The notes under the pieces were generated by a model. That model was not told where the DNA came from and made no database searches. It was given only the letters and a program-made list of their open reading frames with translations. Below, in pieces: positions 11,599 through 20,881 of a DNA stretch of 64,000 nt (its first letter is position 1; every line of letters starts with the position of its first letter). Source of the stretch: Lewinellaceae bacterium (lineage in GTDB: Bacteria > Bacteroidota > Bacteroidia > Chitinophagales > Saprospiraceae); assembly GCA_016713985.1 (NCBI GenBank), contig JADJOD010000009.1, positions 1 to 64,000 of the forward strand, in the 5' to 3' direction. Both the position numbers and the translations under genes were made by a program.

Positions 11599-12485
11599 CT
11601 TGGCTTAACACCAATAAAAAAATCGGACACGACGCTGCGGCCTATATCATTGCCGAAATTGGCATTAACCATAACGGCTCGCTGGATATAGCCAAAAAAC
11701 TGATCGACGAAGCTACAGAAGCCGGTTGCTCGGCAGTAAAGTTCCAGAAACGCACACCCGAATTGTGCGTTCCCCGCGACCAGTGGAACCTGGAACGCGA
11801 CACGCCCTGGGGCCGCATGACGTATATGCAGTACCGCCATAAAGTGGAATTTGGTTTTGCCGAATTCGACGAAATAAACCGGCATTGCCGCGCCCGGGGG
11901 ATCGACTGGTTTGCCTCCTGCTGGGACGAACCTTCCGTTGACTTTATCGAACAATTCGATCCGCCGTTTTACAAGGCAGCATCCGCTTCCCTGACAGACC
12001 ATGCGTTGTTGGCCAAAATGAAAAATACCGGAAAACCCCTGATCATTTCCACCGGGATGTCAACGCTTCCGGAAATTATCGAAGCGGTAGAGGCAATCGG
12101 TACGGACAATCTGCTGATTGCTCATTCCACGTCTTCCTACCCCTGCCCGCTGGATGAATTGAACCTGCGTATGATCCTGACTCTGAAGGAATTATTCCCC
12201 AATACCCCGATCGGTTATTCCGGGCACGAAACAGGGCTGGCAACAACCGTAGCAGCAGTGGCGCTTGGCGCTTGTTTTATCGAGCGACACATGACGCTCG
12301 ACCGAGCCATGTGGGGCAGCGACCAGGCCGCGTCGGTGGAGTCGCAAGGCATGCAACGCCTCGTAAAAGATGTCCGCGCTGTGGAAGAAGCGCTCGGCGA
12401 TGGCATAAAACGCGTATATGCCAGCGAAATGAGCGCCAGAAAAAAACTGCGGCGTGTACAAAACGAAACATCCGTTCCGGTTTAA
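11595..12485 (+). CDS. neuB: NeuB-family sialic/nonulosonic acid synthase lacking the SAF domain
   Basis: NeuB enzymes condense PEP with an N-acylated hexose (or its phosphate) to a nine-carbon 2-keto-3-deoxy acid. Visible family features are YIIAEIGINHNGSLDIA at the start, AVKFQKRTPE, GIDWFASCWDE, KAASASLTD, LIISTGMST, HSTSSYPCPLDELNL and IGYSGHETGL, and the metal ligand region ACFIERHMTLD. The protein is 296 residues, whereas bacterial NeuB/PseI/LegI are about 340-350: it ends at RKKLRRVQNE, so the C-terminal antifreeze-like SAF domain is absent. Start is fixed by the ATGA overlap with the phosphatase gene. Confidence 0.88.
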   Translation: MTWLNTNKKIGHDAAAYIIAEIGINHNGSLDIAKKLIDEATEAGCSAVKFQKRTPELCVPRDQWNLERDTPWGRMTYMQYRHKVEFGFAEFDEINRHCRARGIDWFASCWDEPSVDFIEQFDPPFYKAASASLTDHALLAKMKNTGKPLIISTGMSTLPEIIEAVEAIGTDNLLIAHSTSSYPCPLDELNLRMILTLKELFPNTPIGYSGHETGLATTVAAVALGACFIERHMTLDRAMWGSDQAASVESQGMQRLVKDVRAVEEALGDGIKRVYASEMSARKKLRRVQNETSVPV

Positions 12486-12501
12486 CGGCATTTGGTCCTG
12501 C

Positions 12502-13452
12502 ATGGCAAAAAAAATACTCTTTATCGGCGGGTCGCTCAATCAAACGACCATGATGCACCGGGTAGCACGGGAACTGCCGGAATACGAACATTGGTTTACG
12601 CCCTACTACGCCGATGGTTTTGTAAAAATATTGGCGAAAAACCGTTTTTTGGATTTTACCATCCTCGGCGGTGGAGCCCGCCGCGCAACGGAAGCATTTT
12701 TGTACGAAAAAAAAGTACAACTGGATGACCGGGGCGCACGCCATAACTACGACCTGGTGGTGACCTGTTCCGACCTGATCGTGCCCAAAAATATTCGCAA
12801 CAAACCGTTCATTCTTGTACAGGAGGGAATGCTGACACCGGAAAACGCAGTTTACCACACGGTTAAAAACTTCCGTTTGCCGCGCTATCTGGGCAACACA
12901 TCCATGACCGGCCTGTCGCACGCCTATCAAAAGTTCTGCGTGGCTTCGGAAGGATTCCGAGATATTTTCATCAGAAAAGGTGTCGACCCGGAGCGTATCG
13001 TGGTCACCGGTATCCCCAATTTTGACGACCTGGATCAATACAAACAAAACGTATTTCCCTACCGTGATTTTGTATTGGGCGCCACATCATGCCTGCGTGA
13101 AAGTTTTCAATACGAAAACCGCCCCGCCTTTATCCGGAAAGTGCTGGGCGTGGCCGATGGCCGGCAGGTTATTTTTAAACTTCACCCCAATGAAAATCAC
13201 CCCCGCGCCCTGCGCGAAATCGAGCGGTACGGCTCAGGAGCCATCACGTTCACCGGTGGAAATGTTCACCACATGATCGCCAATTGTTCGGCTTTGGTGA
13301 CCAAATACTCCTCCGTTATGCTCGTAGCGCTTGGTATGGACAAACCCGTGCACAGCGACCTGGAACCCACGTTCGCCGAACAACTCAGACCCGTTCAAAA
13401 CAGGGGAACTTCGGCCAAACGAATTGCCGACATCTGTCGCCATTATTTGTAA
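12502..13452 (+). CDS. unassigned GT-B fold protein (UDP-sugar epimerase/hydrolase- or glycosyltransferase-like)
   Basis: No exact family recognised. The ATG at 12502 lies 16 nt after neuB. The N-terminal half begins KKILFIGGSLNQTTMMHRVA, a Rossmann beta-loop as in GT-B enzymes. The middle carries PERIVVTGIPNFDDL, similar to the TGNP.ID segment of UDP-GlcNAc 2-epimerases. The C-terminal half has IFKLHPNENH and ALVTKYSSVMLVALGMDKPV, like CDP-glycerol/capsule-type transferases and 2-epimerases. Position between the synthase and an oxidoreductase suggests it makes the hexose precursor (hydrolysing 2-epimerase) or transfers the product. The key epimerase residues cannot be confirmed by eye. Confidence 0.6.
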   Translation: MAKKILFIGGSLNQTTMMHRVARELPEYEHWFTPYYADGFVKILAKNRFLDFTILGGGARRATEAFLYEKKVQLDDRGARHNYDLVVTCSDLIVPKNIRNKPFILVQEGMLTPENAVYHTVKNFRLPRYLGNTSMTGLSHAYQKFCVASEGFRDIFIRKGVDPERIVVTGIPNFDDLDQYKQNVFPYRDFVLGATSCLRESFQYENRPAFIRKVLGVADGRQVIFKLHPNENHPRALREIERYGSGAITFTGGNVHHMIANCSALVTKYSSVMLVALGMDKPVHSDLEPTFAEQLRPVQNRGTSAKRIADICRHYL

Positions 13453-13469
13453 GTCATTTATCGCAGATC

Positions 13470-14473
13470 ATGAAAGTCCTCATTGTCGGTTTAGGTTCCA
13501 TCGGTCGGCGCCACCTGCAAAACCTGGCGGCGTTGGGTGTACGACAGTTGGCCGCCGTCACACGCAGTCGTTGCGCCTTGCCTGCGGATGGCCTGCCCTC
13601 GTTTCTATCGTTCGATCAGCTGGAAACCGGGCTTATGTGGCGCCCCGATGCGGTTTTTATTTGTAATCCGACGGCATCCCATTTGGAAACCGCCCTCATG
13701 GCCGCCCGTGCAGGATGCCACCTGTTTTTGGAAAAACCGGTGTCGCATACTCCGGAAGGGCTGGAGGAACTGAGCCGTCTCGTTGAAAAAAACGATTTGA
13801 TCGTACAAGTCGGTTTTCAGTTCCGCTACCACCCTGTTTTTCAACGGATAAAAAATGCGTAGAACAGGGCGACATCGGGCGTGTTCTTTCGGCGCATGCG
13901 CACTGGGGTGAATACCTGCCCGACTGGCATCCCTGGGAAGATTACCGCACCGCTTACAGTGCCCGCGAGGACCTGGGCGGCGGCGTGATCCGAACCCTTT
14001 GCCACCCGTTCGACTACCTTCGTTGGTTGGTGGCGGACGTTTCCGTTGCCGGCGCCCTGGGCGGGCATTTATCCGGCCTGGAAACGGACACGGAAGATGT
14101 TGCCCTCGTCATGCTCCGCTTTGACGGCGGCGCCATCGGCTCGGTGTACCTGGATTATCTGTCAAAACCGCCCAAACACACCCTGCAAATAATCGGTGAT
14201 GCCGGCCGCATCGAATGGAATGCCGATCCCGGAAACGCCAACATATACACCTCGGCTGGCATCAGGGTTGCCTCTCCCGGAAAATCCTTCCGCCGGAATG
14301 AAATGTTCATAGCCGAAGTAAGTGATTTTGTGGATTGTGTCCTTCATCATCGCCAACCGCCCTGCACCCTGCAAGATGGAATCAGGGCGCTGGAAATCGC
14401 CTGTGCCGCCAGGGCTTTATTGTCGGAACACCAAGGCAAAGAAATCATCAAACCAGATCACACCATATGGTAG
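13470..14473 (+). CDS. Gfo/Idh/MocA family oxidoreductase, one frame shift
   Basis: These NAD(P)-dependent enzymes oxidise or reduce sugar hydroxyls. The start MKVLIVGLGSIGRRHLQNL is the Rossmann motif, followed by AVFICNPTASHLE and the EKP motif (LFLEKPVS) near residue 90. A shift in the A run at about 13851 truncates the first frame after RIKNA. Re-read with one base changed it continues VEQGDIGRVLSAHAHWGEY, DLGGGVIRTLCHPFDYLRWL (the conserved GG...HxxD segment) and the C-terminal beta-sheet domain. Its end overlaps the next gene by 7 nt. Within this cluster it probably modifies the sugar precursor. Confidence 0.85.
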
Positions 14474-15252
14474 GAAGTCAGGAAATCGTCGCGATCATCC
14501 CCGCAAGAGGCGGATCAAAAAGTATTCCCGGAAAGAATATTCGCCTGCTCGGCGATATACCATTGCTGGCATACAGCATCGGCGCCGGCTTACAATCCGC
14601 TTATGTTGACCGGGTGATTGTGTCTACCGACAGTGAAGAAATTGCTGAAACGGCACGCGCCTGGGGCGCCGAAGTTCCTTTTTTGCGCCCGCCGGCGTTG
14701 GCGGAAGATACCACGACCGATTTCCCGGTATTTGAACACGCCATACGCTGGCTGGAAGAAAATGAAGGATACCGCCCCGACATCATGGTGCAGTTGAGGC
14801 CCACCTCTCCGTTTCGCCCGAAGCGGCTGACGGACGAGGCCATTGAAATACTGGTGCACAACCCGGAAGCCGACAGTGTGCGCTGCGTCACCCCTTCGGG
14901 CCAAAATCCGTTCAAAATGTGGCGTATCAAGGCCGGGCGTTTGCAAGCGCTGATTCCGTTGGACCTGCCCGAAGCCTACAATCAGCCGCGCCAGGCTTTA
15001 CCCGACACGTTCTGGCAAACGGGCCATGTGGAAGTCATTCGTTATAAAACCATTGCGCTAAAAAAAAGCCTGACCGGCGACATTATTCTGCCCTGTCTCG
15101 TGCCGCCCGAATACGCCATCGATCTCGATAATTTGTACCAGTGGGATTATGCGGAACACGTGTTGGCCAACTGGGACCTGGAAAAAATAGTACCCGTGCC
15201 AGGCGTTTACGGGCATATCCCGGCGATACCACACCCGATATCAGCATTGTAA
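14467..15252 (+). CDS. neuA: acylneuraminate/nonulosonate cytidylyltransferase
   Basis: These enzymes activate nonulosonic acids with CTP to CMP-sugars. The N-terminus IVAIIPARGGSKSIPGKNI is the family signature, followed by DRVIVSTDSEEIAE, ARAWGAEVPFLRP and the LRPTSPFR motif (QLRPTSPFRP near residue 118). The C-terminal part VPPEYAIDLDNLYQWDYAE is also conserved and 261 residues is slightly longer than typical for the single-domain enzyme. It overlaps the oxidoreductase gene by 7 nt. It fixes the cluster's end product as a CMP-activated acid sugar, since the same family also includes pseudaminate and legionaminate forms. Confidence 0.87.
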   Translation: MVGSQEIVAIIPARGGSKSIPGKNIRLLGDIPLLAYSIGAGLQSAYVDRVIVSTDSEEIAETARAWGAEVPFLRPPALAEDTTTDFPVFEHAIRWLEENEGYRPDIMVQLRPTSPFRPKRLTDEAIEILVHNPEADSVRCVTPSGQNPFKMWRIKAGRLQALIPLDLPEAYNQPRQALPDTFWQTGHVEVIRYKTIALKKSLTGDIILPCLVPPEYAIDLDNLYQWDYAEHVLANWDLEKIVPVPGVYGHIPAIPHPISAL

Positions 15253-15268
15253 ACCCGGCAATGAGCAC

Positions 15269-16318
15269 ATGACCGGCGACGCCCAGCGTATTCCATTCAA
15301 CATCAATGTTTTATTGCGCCGCATGTTGCCGGTCATTTGTGTGGGTGTTGCAGGCAACCTGCTCTTCTCCTGGTACACTGCCGACAAGGGCAAGTGGCTC
15401 GACTGGTCGCAATGTTCGGCCGCCTATTTGTTGTTAGCCGCCCTGTTGTCCTTACTTCCGTGGTTTTGGCATTGTGTCCGGCTTGCCATTTGGGGCCGTT
15501 TTTTCGGTGTAAAAATTTCAAGTCGCAACCTGCTGCGGATCGCCGTTGCAACCGATGTCGGCGGTTCCATCGCGCCGCAGGCAATCGGTGGCGCCCCGGT
15601 AAAGATCACGATGCTGGTACAGCAAGGTTATACGCCGGGCAAAGCAACCCTGCTGACCCTGTTGAGCGGGGTGGAAGACGTCATTTTTTTTGCGATGGCG
15701 ATCCCTGTTTCCCTCGTGCTGATCCAGCCGTGGAACAACCCGCTCTGGCAACACGCCGGGTGGTTTATGAAAAAAAACGGCTTTGCAGTACTTCTTACAA
15801 TGCTTTTGCTTTTTTCCGTTTACCTCTTGTTCCGTAAAATGCGCCGGTCCGGGCAGATCGGAAAAAATCGTTCACCGCGATGGCATCGATGGGTTGCCGA
15901 TTTTAAATCTACCGTACATCTGATTTACACGCAGGGACGCAAACCATTCCTGCTGAGTGTATTAGCCCTGGTCGCCCAATGGCTCACCCGTTTTTCCATT
16001 TTACTGAGTGTGCTGCTGGCGCTGGGTTTACCGCACCAGCTCCTGCATTTTTTTCTATTGCAGTGGATGGTGTTCGTGGCGATGGTTTTTGTTCCCACGC
16101 CAGGCGCGGCGGGTGGAGCTGAAGCGGCGTTTTTGCTGGTTTTTGGCAAAATTATTCCCCAAACGGCGGTGGGAACGGTGTTGGCGGGTTGGCGGTTTCT
16201 GACCTACTATTTTATGTTGCTGACCGGCGTGGTTATTCTGTGGTTATTGCGGGAACGGGCCGTTGGCCCGGCGGAGATGCAGGCAGAACCCGCTCAGCCA
16301 AAGTGCCCGGACACATAA
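15269..16318 (+). CDS. YbhN/UPF0104 flippase-like integral membrane protein
   Basis: The 349-residue protein has about eight hydrophobic segments and the family motifs SIAPQAIGGAPVKI near residue 100 and PTPGAAGGAEAAF near residue 275. Members of this lysylphosphatidylglycerol-synthetase transmembrane family are thought to move lipids or lipid-linked sugars. It begins 16 nt after neuA, so it is likely the last gene of that operon and might move a lipid-linked glycan. It overlaps the convergent pstB by 25 nt (16294-16318). Confidence 0.78.
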   Translation: MTGDAQRIPFNINVLLRRMLPVICVGVAGNLLFSWYTADKGKWLDWSQCSAAYLLLAALLSLLPWFWHCVRLAIWGRFFGVKISSRNLLRIAVATDVGGSIAPQAIGGAPVKITMLVQQGYTPGKATLLTLLSGVEDVIFFAMAIPVSLVLIQPWNNPLWQHAGWFMKKNGFAVLLTMLLLFSVYLLFRKMRRSGQIGKNRSPRWHRWVADFKSTVHLIYTQGRKPFLLSVLALVAQWLTRFSILLSVLLALGLPHQLLHFFLLQWMVFVAMVFVPTPGAAGGAEAAFLLVFGKIIPQTAVGTVLAGWRFLTYYFMLLTGVVILWLLRERAVGPAEMQAEPAQPKCPDT

Positions 16319-17049
16319 TTCCGGGTCAGGTCTTGTTTCGGCTGGCCAAAAATGTCGGCGGTGCGCCCGGCTTCTATAACTTCACCCAAATACATAAATG
16401 CCGTATAATCGGCGACCCGCTGCGCTTGCTGCATATTATGGGTAACGATGACGATGGTGAAACGTTCTTTCAGGCGAAGAATCAGGGCTTCAATTTTTGC
16501 GGTGCTGATGGGGTCGAGGGCAGAGCAGGGTTCATCCATCAGGATTACTTCCGGCTCTACCGCAATGGCGCGGGCAACGCACAGTCGCTGCTGCTGCCCG
16601 CCGCTGAGGTCGAGTGCCGGTTTGTGCAAATCGTCTTTCACTTCGTCCCAGAGCGAACTCCCGCGAATACTCTGTTCCACCATTTCCCTTATTTTGTCTT
16701 TTTCTGTTACCCCATTGATTTCCAGGCCATAAGCCACGTTTTCGTAGATTGATTTCGGGAAGGGATTTGGTTTTTGGAATACCATCCCGATGCGCCTGCG
16801 CAGTTTGACGGGGTTGGTGTTGCCGTGCAGGATGTTGTGCCCATCGAGCAGAATTTCGCCGCGGATACGCACCGTCGAATTGAGGTCGTGCATACGATTC
16901 ATCGAACGGAGCAGTGTGCTTTTTCCACAACCGGAAGGGCCGATCAGCGCAACAACACTGTGCTCCGGAATGCCCAGGGAAATGTTCTTTAAGGCATGTT
17001 TTTCGCCAAAATAGAGGTTGAGATTTTTTACTTCCACTTTATTCCGCAT
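16294..17049 (-). CDS. pstB: phosphate ABC transporter ATP-binding protein PstB
   Basis: PstB hydrolyses ATP for high-affinity phosphate import. Walker A is GPSGCGKST, the PstB-typical LLRSMNRMHDLN follows, then QKPNPFPKSIYENVAYG (Q-loop), LSGGQQQRLCVARA (signature) and VILMDEPCSALDP (Walker B), with the switch His in VIVTHNMQQA. The ATG at 17049 (MRNKVEVKNLNLYFG) gives 251 residues, the normal size. An upstream extension to 17256 is in frame but lies in pstA. It is last in pstSCAB, and no phoU follows because the next gene is convergent. Confidence 0.93.
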   Translation of the reverse strand: MRNKVEVKNLNLYFGEKHALKNISLGIPEHSVVALIGPSGCGKSTLLRSMNRMHDLNSTVRIRGEILLDGHNILHGNTNPVKLRRRIGMVFQKPNPFPKSIYENVAYGLEINGVTEKDKIREMVEQSIRGSSLWDEVKDDLHKPALDLSGGQQQRLCVARAIAVEPEVILMDEPCSALDPISTAKIEALILRLKERFTIVIVTHNMQQAQRVADYTAFMYLGEVIEAGRTADIFGQPKQDLTRNYVSGHFG

Positions 17050-17075
17050 CCGTTCAATTGTTTGAAAAATGTCTT

Positions 17076-17896
17076 TTAAATGCCCCGGCGGACTTTGTAT
17101 TTCGATCGCACGAAAAAAGCAAGGATGTTGAGTAAAAACACCAACCCAAGCAACACCAGTGCCGTGCCGTATGCCAGCGGGCGTACTTCCCGGATCGCGT
17201 GGTGTTGGGTGGACAAGATAAAAAGGTGATAGGGCAATGCCATGAACTCGTCCCAAACCGAACCTGGCAGGTACCGGAGGTAAAACGCCACTCCGGTGAA
17301 TAAAATGGGCGCCGTTTCGCCGGCAGCTCTGGAAAGTCCCAGCAAGGCCCCCGTAACAATACCCGGAATGGCCGCCGGAAGGACTACCGTATGGACGGAC
17401 TGCCAGTGGGTAGCGCCCAAAGCGAGGGCGCCTTCCCGGTAACTGCCCGGCACGTTGCGCAATGCCTCTTCGCTGGTGGCAACGATGTAGGGCAAGGTCA
17501 GTAATCCAAGGGTCAGTCCGGATGCCAGCAAGGACGTGCCCATGCCAAAACCGTCAACAAAAACAGCCACTCCAAACAACCCGTAGATGATGCTGGGCAC
17601 ACCGGCCAGGTTTCGGATAGCCGCCCGGATAAGTCTCGTTCTCGGGGTATCACGCGCATATTCACCCAAAAAATCGCCGTCGCCACGCCAAAGGGCACGG
17701 CAAAAAAAGCTGTAATAATGGTTACGTACGTTGTACCTACCGCGGCAGGCAAAATCCCGCCTTCTGTCATCCCCTTGCGTGGGGAACTCAGCAAAAATTC
17801 AAACGACAACACGCCTGCTCCCTTGGCCGCGATATCCCAAAATACGAAGCCGAACATAACCAGCACCAAAAGGGTGCATATCCATAACAATCGCAT
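17076..17896 (-). CDS. pstA: phosphate ABC transporter permease PstA, one frame shift
   Basis: Inner-membrane permease of the Pst system. The N-terminal piece (MRLLWICTLLVLVMFG..., 17896 down to about 17670) and C-terminal piece (AGVPSIIYGLFGVAVFV, the EAA-loop EEALRNVPGSYREGALALGA, and LSRAAGETAPILFTG) together make a normal-length PstA of about 273 residues. They are separated by a shift in an A6 run at about 17668-17673 (WVNMRVIP in one frame, LGEYARDTP in the other). It is 4 nt from pstC. Confidence 0.9.
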
Positions 17897-17899
17897 GCT

Positions 17900-18787
17900 T
17901 TATTCATTTTTATAACGAAAGCGCCGCGCCAATCTTTCTGATAAAACATTGACAACCAGGCTTATGACAAACAAAACAGCACCCACGGCAAACAAGGCAT
18001 AGTAATGGGTTGTATCCCGCGCCGTCTCGCCCAGTTCGATGGCGATGGCAGCAGTCATCGTGCGCACGGGGTCGAAAAAACCGTTGGGAAAAGCCAACGC
18101 GTTGCCGGTCGCCATGAGCACGGTCATGGTCTCGCCGAGCGCCCGCCCAAAACCAAGCATCACGGCTGCAAGGATACCGGATAACGCGGCAGGCAGGGTG
18201 ACCCGCCGCAGGGTGACCCAGGGGCTTGCGCCAAGCGCGAAGGAAGCTTCCCGAAAGGTTGTGGGCACCGCCCGTATGGCATCTTCGCTGACCGTAATGA
18301 TGGTGGGCAGCGCCATGATTGCAAGGAGCAGGGAGCCGTTGAGTGCATTCAGGCCGTTGTTCAGGCCAAATATCCGGGCTATCGCAGGCGCTACAACCGT
18401 GATACCGATAAACCCGACCGCCACCGAAGGAATGCCGGCAAACAGTTCGATGGCAGGTTTCAAAAAACGATACACGCTTGCTGGGGCCATTTCGGCCAAA
18501 TAAGCTGCTGTGCCGATACCCAAAGGCACCGCAATCAGCATAGCGCCTGACGTGATCAGTAAAGTACTGAATATCAGCGATATAATACCATATTGGGGTC
18601 TATCGTAAGCCGCCGGGTTCCATATCGTTCCCAGGAAAAATTCCGATGGCTGAACATGGGCAAAAGCCTTTACCCCGTTGAACAGCAACAGGGCAAAAAT
18701 GCCAAACAGGATGGCGACCGATAACCATCCGGCTACCTGAAAAAGTATGGATGCCAACCGGTCAGCCAGATATACGTTGATTTTCAT
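17900..18787 (-). CDS. pstC: phosphate ABC transporter permease PstC
   Basis: Inner-membrane partner of PstA. 295 residues with six predicted membrane segments. The motifs FAGIPSVAVGFIG, EDAIRAVPTTFREASFALGA (EAA loop) and GRALGETMTVLMATGNA are characteristic of PstC. It lies 6 nt downstream of pstS and 3 nt upstream of pstA, so the genes are co-transcribed. Confidence 0.93.
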   Translation of the reverse strand: MKINVYLADRLASILFQVAGWLSVAILFGIFALLLFNGVKAFAHVQPSEFFLGTIWNPAAYDRPQYGIISLIFSTLLITSGAMLIAVPLGIGTAAYLAEMAPASVYRFLKPAIELFAGIPSVAVGFIGITVVAPAIARIFGLNNGLNALNGSLLLAIMALPTIITVSEDAIRAVPTTFREASFALGASPWVTLRRVTLPAALSGILAAVMLGFGRALGETMTVLMATGNALAFPNGFFDPVRTMTAAIAIELGETARDTTHYYALFAVGAVLFVISLVVNVLSERLARRFRYKNE

Positions 18788-18793
18788 GGCATC

Positions 18794-19705
18794 CTATTTA
18801 ATGGCCATTTCCGAGTCCAGCAGTTTGAGGTTTTCAGCATATTGCGATTCCGATATCGGATAGTATCCACTTTTTCTGACAATACCCTGCCCTTCTTCCC
18901 CGATGGTAAACAGTAAAAAATCGAGCAAACGCCCGTGCGGTTGGCCATTGATGTATTGATACAGCGGCCGGATAATCGGGTATTTGCCGCTTGAAATATT
19001 TGTATAAATGAGAGGAGAGAAGGCCCGGCTATTTGATAAACTACTGATTTTCAATACTTTAATACTCGTCGTAAGTTTCCTCTCTTGTTCCGACAGGTAT
19101 CCGATGCCCACGTAGCCGATACCCGCCGGGTCGGTGGCGATTGCCTCCACGATTTGGGCCGTACCGTTCATTTGTTTCAGCGAGGCGGCATAATCGGCTG
19201 CGAGTACCCTGTCCCGGAAATACAGGAACGTACCGGAATTGCTTTGCCGCCCGTAAAGCGACACCGGTTTCTCCGGGCCGCCGAGTTCGGCCCATGTGGT
19301 AATTTCACCCCGGAAGATACGGCCCAAATCCGCCAGACTCAGGCTGTCCAGGGGATTGCTGGCGTGGGTAACAATCGCCAGTGCATCCAACCCGAAAATG
19401 ATCGGTTTAGGGTGTATGCTCCGCGATGTTGCGAGGTGATATTCTTCGGCATTCATCGGGCGGGAAGCGTTGGCAATGTTCGTCTTACCACTCAATAAAG
19501 CCGCAATACCCGTTCCCGAACCGCCGCCCGTGACTGCAATGGAAACCAATGGTTCCTTTTCCATATAATGTTCTGCCAGCGCCAATGCCACATTAACCTC
19601 TGTGTCCGAGCCTTTTATCAGGATATTTTCAACTGTGTTGTCGTTCTCTCGACAAGATAAAAAATTGATAATCAATACTATGTATAGAAAATGCTTTTTC
19701 GCCAT
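18794..19705 (-). CDS. pstS: phosphate-binding lipoprotein PstS
   Basis: Periplasmic phosphate receptor of the Pst importer. The N-terminus MAKKHFLYIVLIINFLSC ends in a lipobox with Cys18, so it is a lipoprotein. The phosphate-binding segments GSDTEVN, TGGGSGTG, NASRPM and RQSNSGTFLYFRD are visible, as is DPAGIGYVGIGYL. 303 residues is normal. First gene of pstSCAB with a TAnnTTTG box 22 nt upstream of the ATG. Confidence 0.92.
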   Translation of the reverse strand: MAKKHFLYIVLIINFLSCRENDNTVENILIKGSDTEVNVALALAEHYMEKEPLVSIAVTGGGSGTGIAALLSGKTNIANASRPMNAEEYHLATSRSIHPKPIIFGLDALAIVTHASNPLDSLSLADLGRIFRGEITTWAELGGPEKPVSLYGRQSNSGTFLYFRDRVLAADYAASLKQMNGTAQIVEAIATDPAGIGYVGIGYLSEQERKLTTSIKVLKISSLSNSRAFSPLIYTNISSGKYPIIRPLYQYINGQPHGRLLDFLLFTIGEEGQGIVRKSGYYPISESQYAENLKLLDSEMAIK

Positions 19706-19726
19706 AAGTGACTGTTAATTCCACTT

Positions 19727-19734
19727 CAAAAGTA
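19727..19734 (-). promoter_or_regulatory. -7 element of the pst operon promoter
   Basis: TACTTTTG on the minus strand is an exact TAnnTTTG match, 22 nt upstream of the pstS ATG. No convincing -33 TTTG is present at the usual distance, which is compatible with an activated promoter. Confidence 0.45.
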
Positions 19735-19825
19735 TATGGGGCACTTCTGAAGGGTGTTAAGTGTGGGTTAAGTTTGTATGCCGGGGTGGTGATTGTTGTC
19801 ACCTGCATGTATGTTTTTCCCATGA

Positions 19826-20737
19826 TTACTTCTCCGGCAGCACGCCAAGCGGCTCGGCGGCCCGGGGTGTGGCATTCATCCGGGTGGTCATGAACCGCTC
19901 CAGGCCCTGCAAATTATCCGTATTGATAAAATCGACACCCGCTTTCAGCAAGGTTTCCCATACGTTCGGCTGGTCCGGTATCGACCAAAACCGCAATTTT
20001 TTCCCCTGCCGGTGCGCTTCGTTGACGAACGCCTGGAGCCGCTCCGATTCCAGCGCCGGCATCGGGCCTTTGCCGCGCCATTTGAAGAATTTGCGGAAAT
20101 TATCGCTGATTACCGGCATTACATCCGATCCGGCGCATTTTACCAGATCGGGTAACCGGCCATCCACGGCTGCCATTTGTTCCGGGTCGTTTTGAATATG
20201 GTGCATGGCGCGATTGCCCGAAATAAATACCTGAAAATGCGGATTACATCGGAATACGGGGTATTGCTGCAATTGTTTCCACAACACCCGGTACGTCGCC
20301 AGCGAGTCCGTCTTGATGTCGATCATCAGGTAAAAAATGCCTTCGTAATTTGTATACACTTTCCCCTGTTGGCGGGTCATTAAGGACGAAAGAGGGGCCA
20401 GGTAAAGTCCTTTCAGGGTCCTGTCCGCTGAAATTTGTGGTAACCAGTGCCCGAGGTACAATTCGTTTCCCACCAAATGCACATCGGCTTCCACACTCGT
20501 AAATCCCCTCGACAACGCTTCCCGAAGCGGTTTGTCGTGCCGGTAATCGTTGTGTGCGTGCGCGTGAGGCAGGGCCGTCGCAGCAGGTACAATTGCTTCG
20601 TTTTCGGGAGGTGTCCGAGCCGGCCAACTGCTGAAGAAGACCGGAAGTATCATCAGAAAAAGGAATGGCCGGTTTTTATAAAAACCAGCTCCAGAATGCC
20701 TGCCGGGCTTCTGTGGCGCGTGTTTTTCGTTTCGCAT
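19826..20737 (-). CDS. PI-PLC-like / glycerophosphodiester phosphodiesterase family protein, exported
   Basis: A TIM-barrel phosphodiesterase of the PLC-like/GDPD superfamily. The N-terminal hydrophobic helix (NRPFLFLMILPVFFSSW) suggests export. The motif HAHNDYRHDKPL near residue 58 is typical of this Bacteroidota group, followed by GFTSVEADVHLV with the catalytic-type E/D pair, LYLGH, and a C-terminal LRFWSIPDQPN and GVDFINTDNLQGLE. It lies upstream of pstS on the same strand (120 nt gap with a separate promoter). It may release phosphate or glycerophosphate from phospholipid head groups, which would fit with the uptake operon; that link is inference. Confidence 0.8.
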   Translation of the reverse strand: MRNEKHAPQKPGRHSGAGFYKNRPFLFLMILPVFFSSWPARTPPENEAIVPAATALPHAHAHNDYRHDKPLREALSRGFTSVEADVHLVGNELYLGHWLPQISADRTLKGLYLAPLSSLMTRQQGKVYTNYEGIFYLMIDIKTDSLATYRVLWKQLQQYPVFRCNPHFQVFISGNRAMHHIQNDPEQMAAVDGRLPDLVKCAGSDVMPVISDNFRKFFKWRGKGPMPALESERLQAFVNEAHRQGKKLRFWSIPDQPNVWETLLKAGVDFINTDNLQGLERFMTTRMNATPRAAEPLGVLPEK

Positions 20738-20881
20738 GACGTGACGTTATTTCCACAAAGCGTTGGTGCAACTTTGTGGATCACGCCGTAAAAGACTTAA
20801 ACGCGCATTATGCAGGGATTAACTAAAAAACAACTATTCGTAAATTATACGGGCGCGAAATTATTCGGCAAAGAAAACTGC

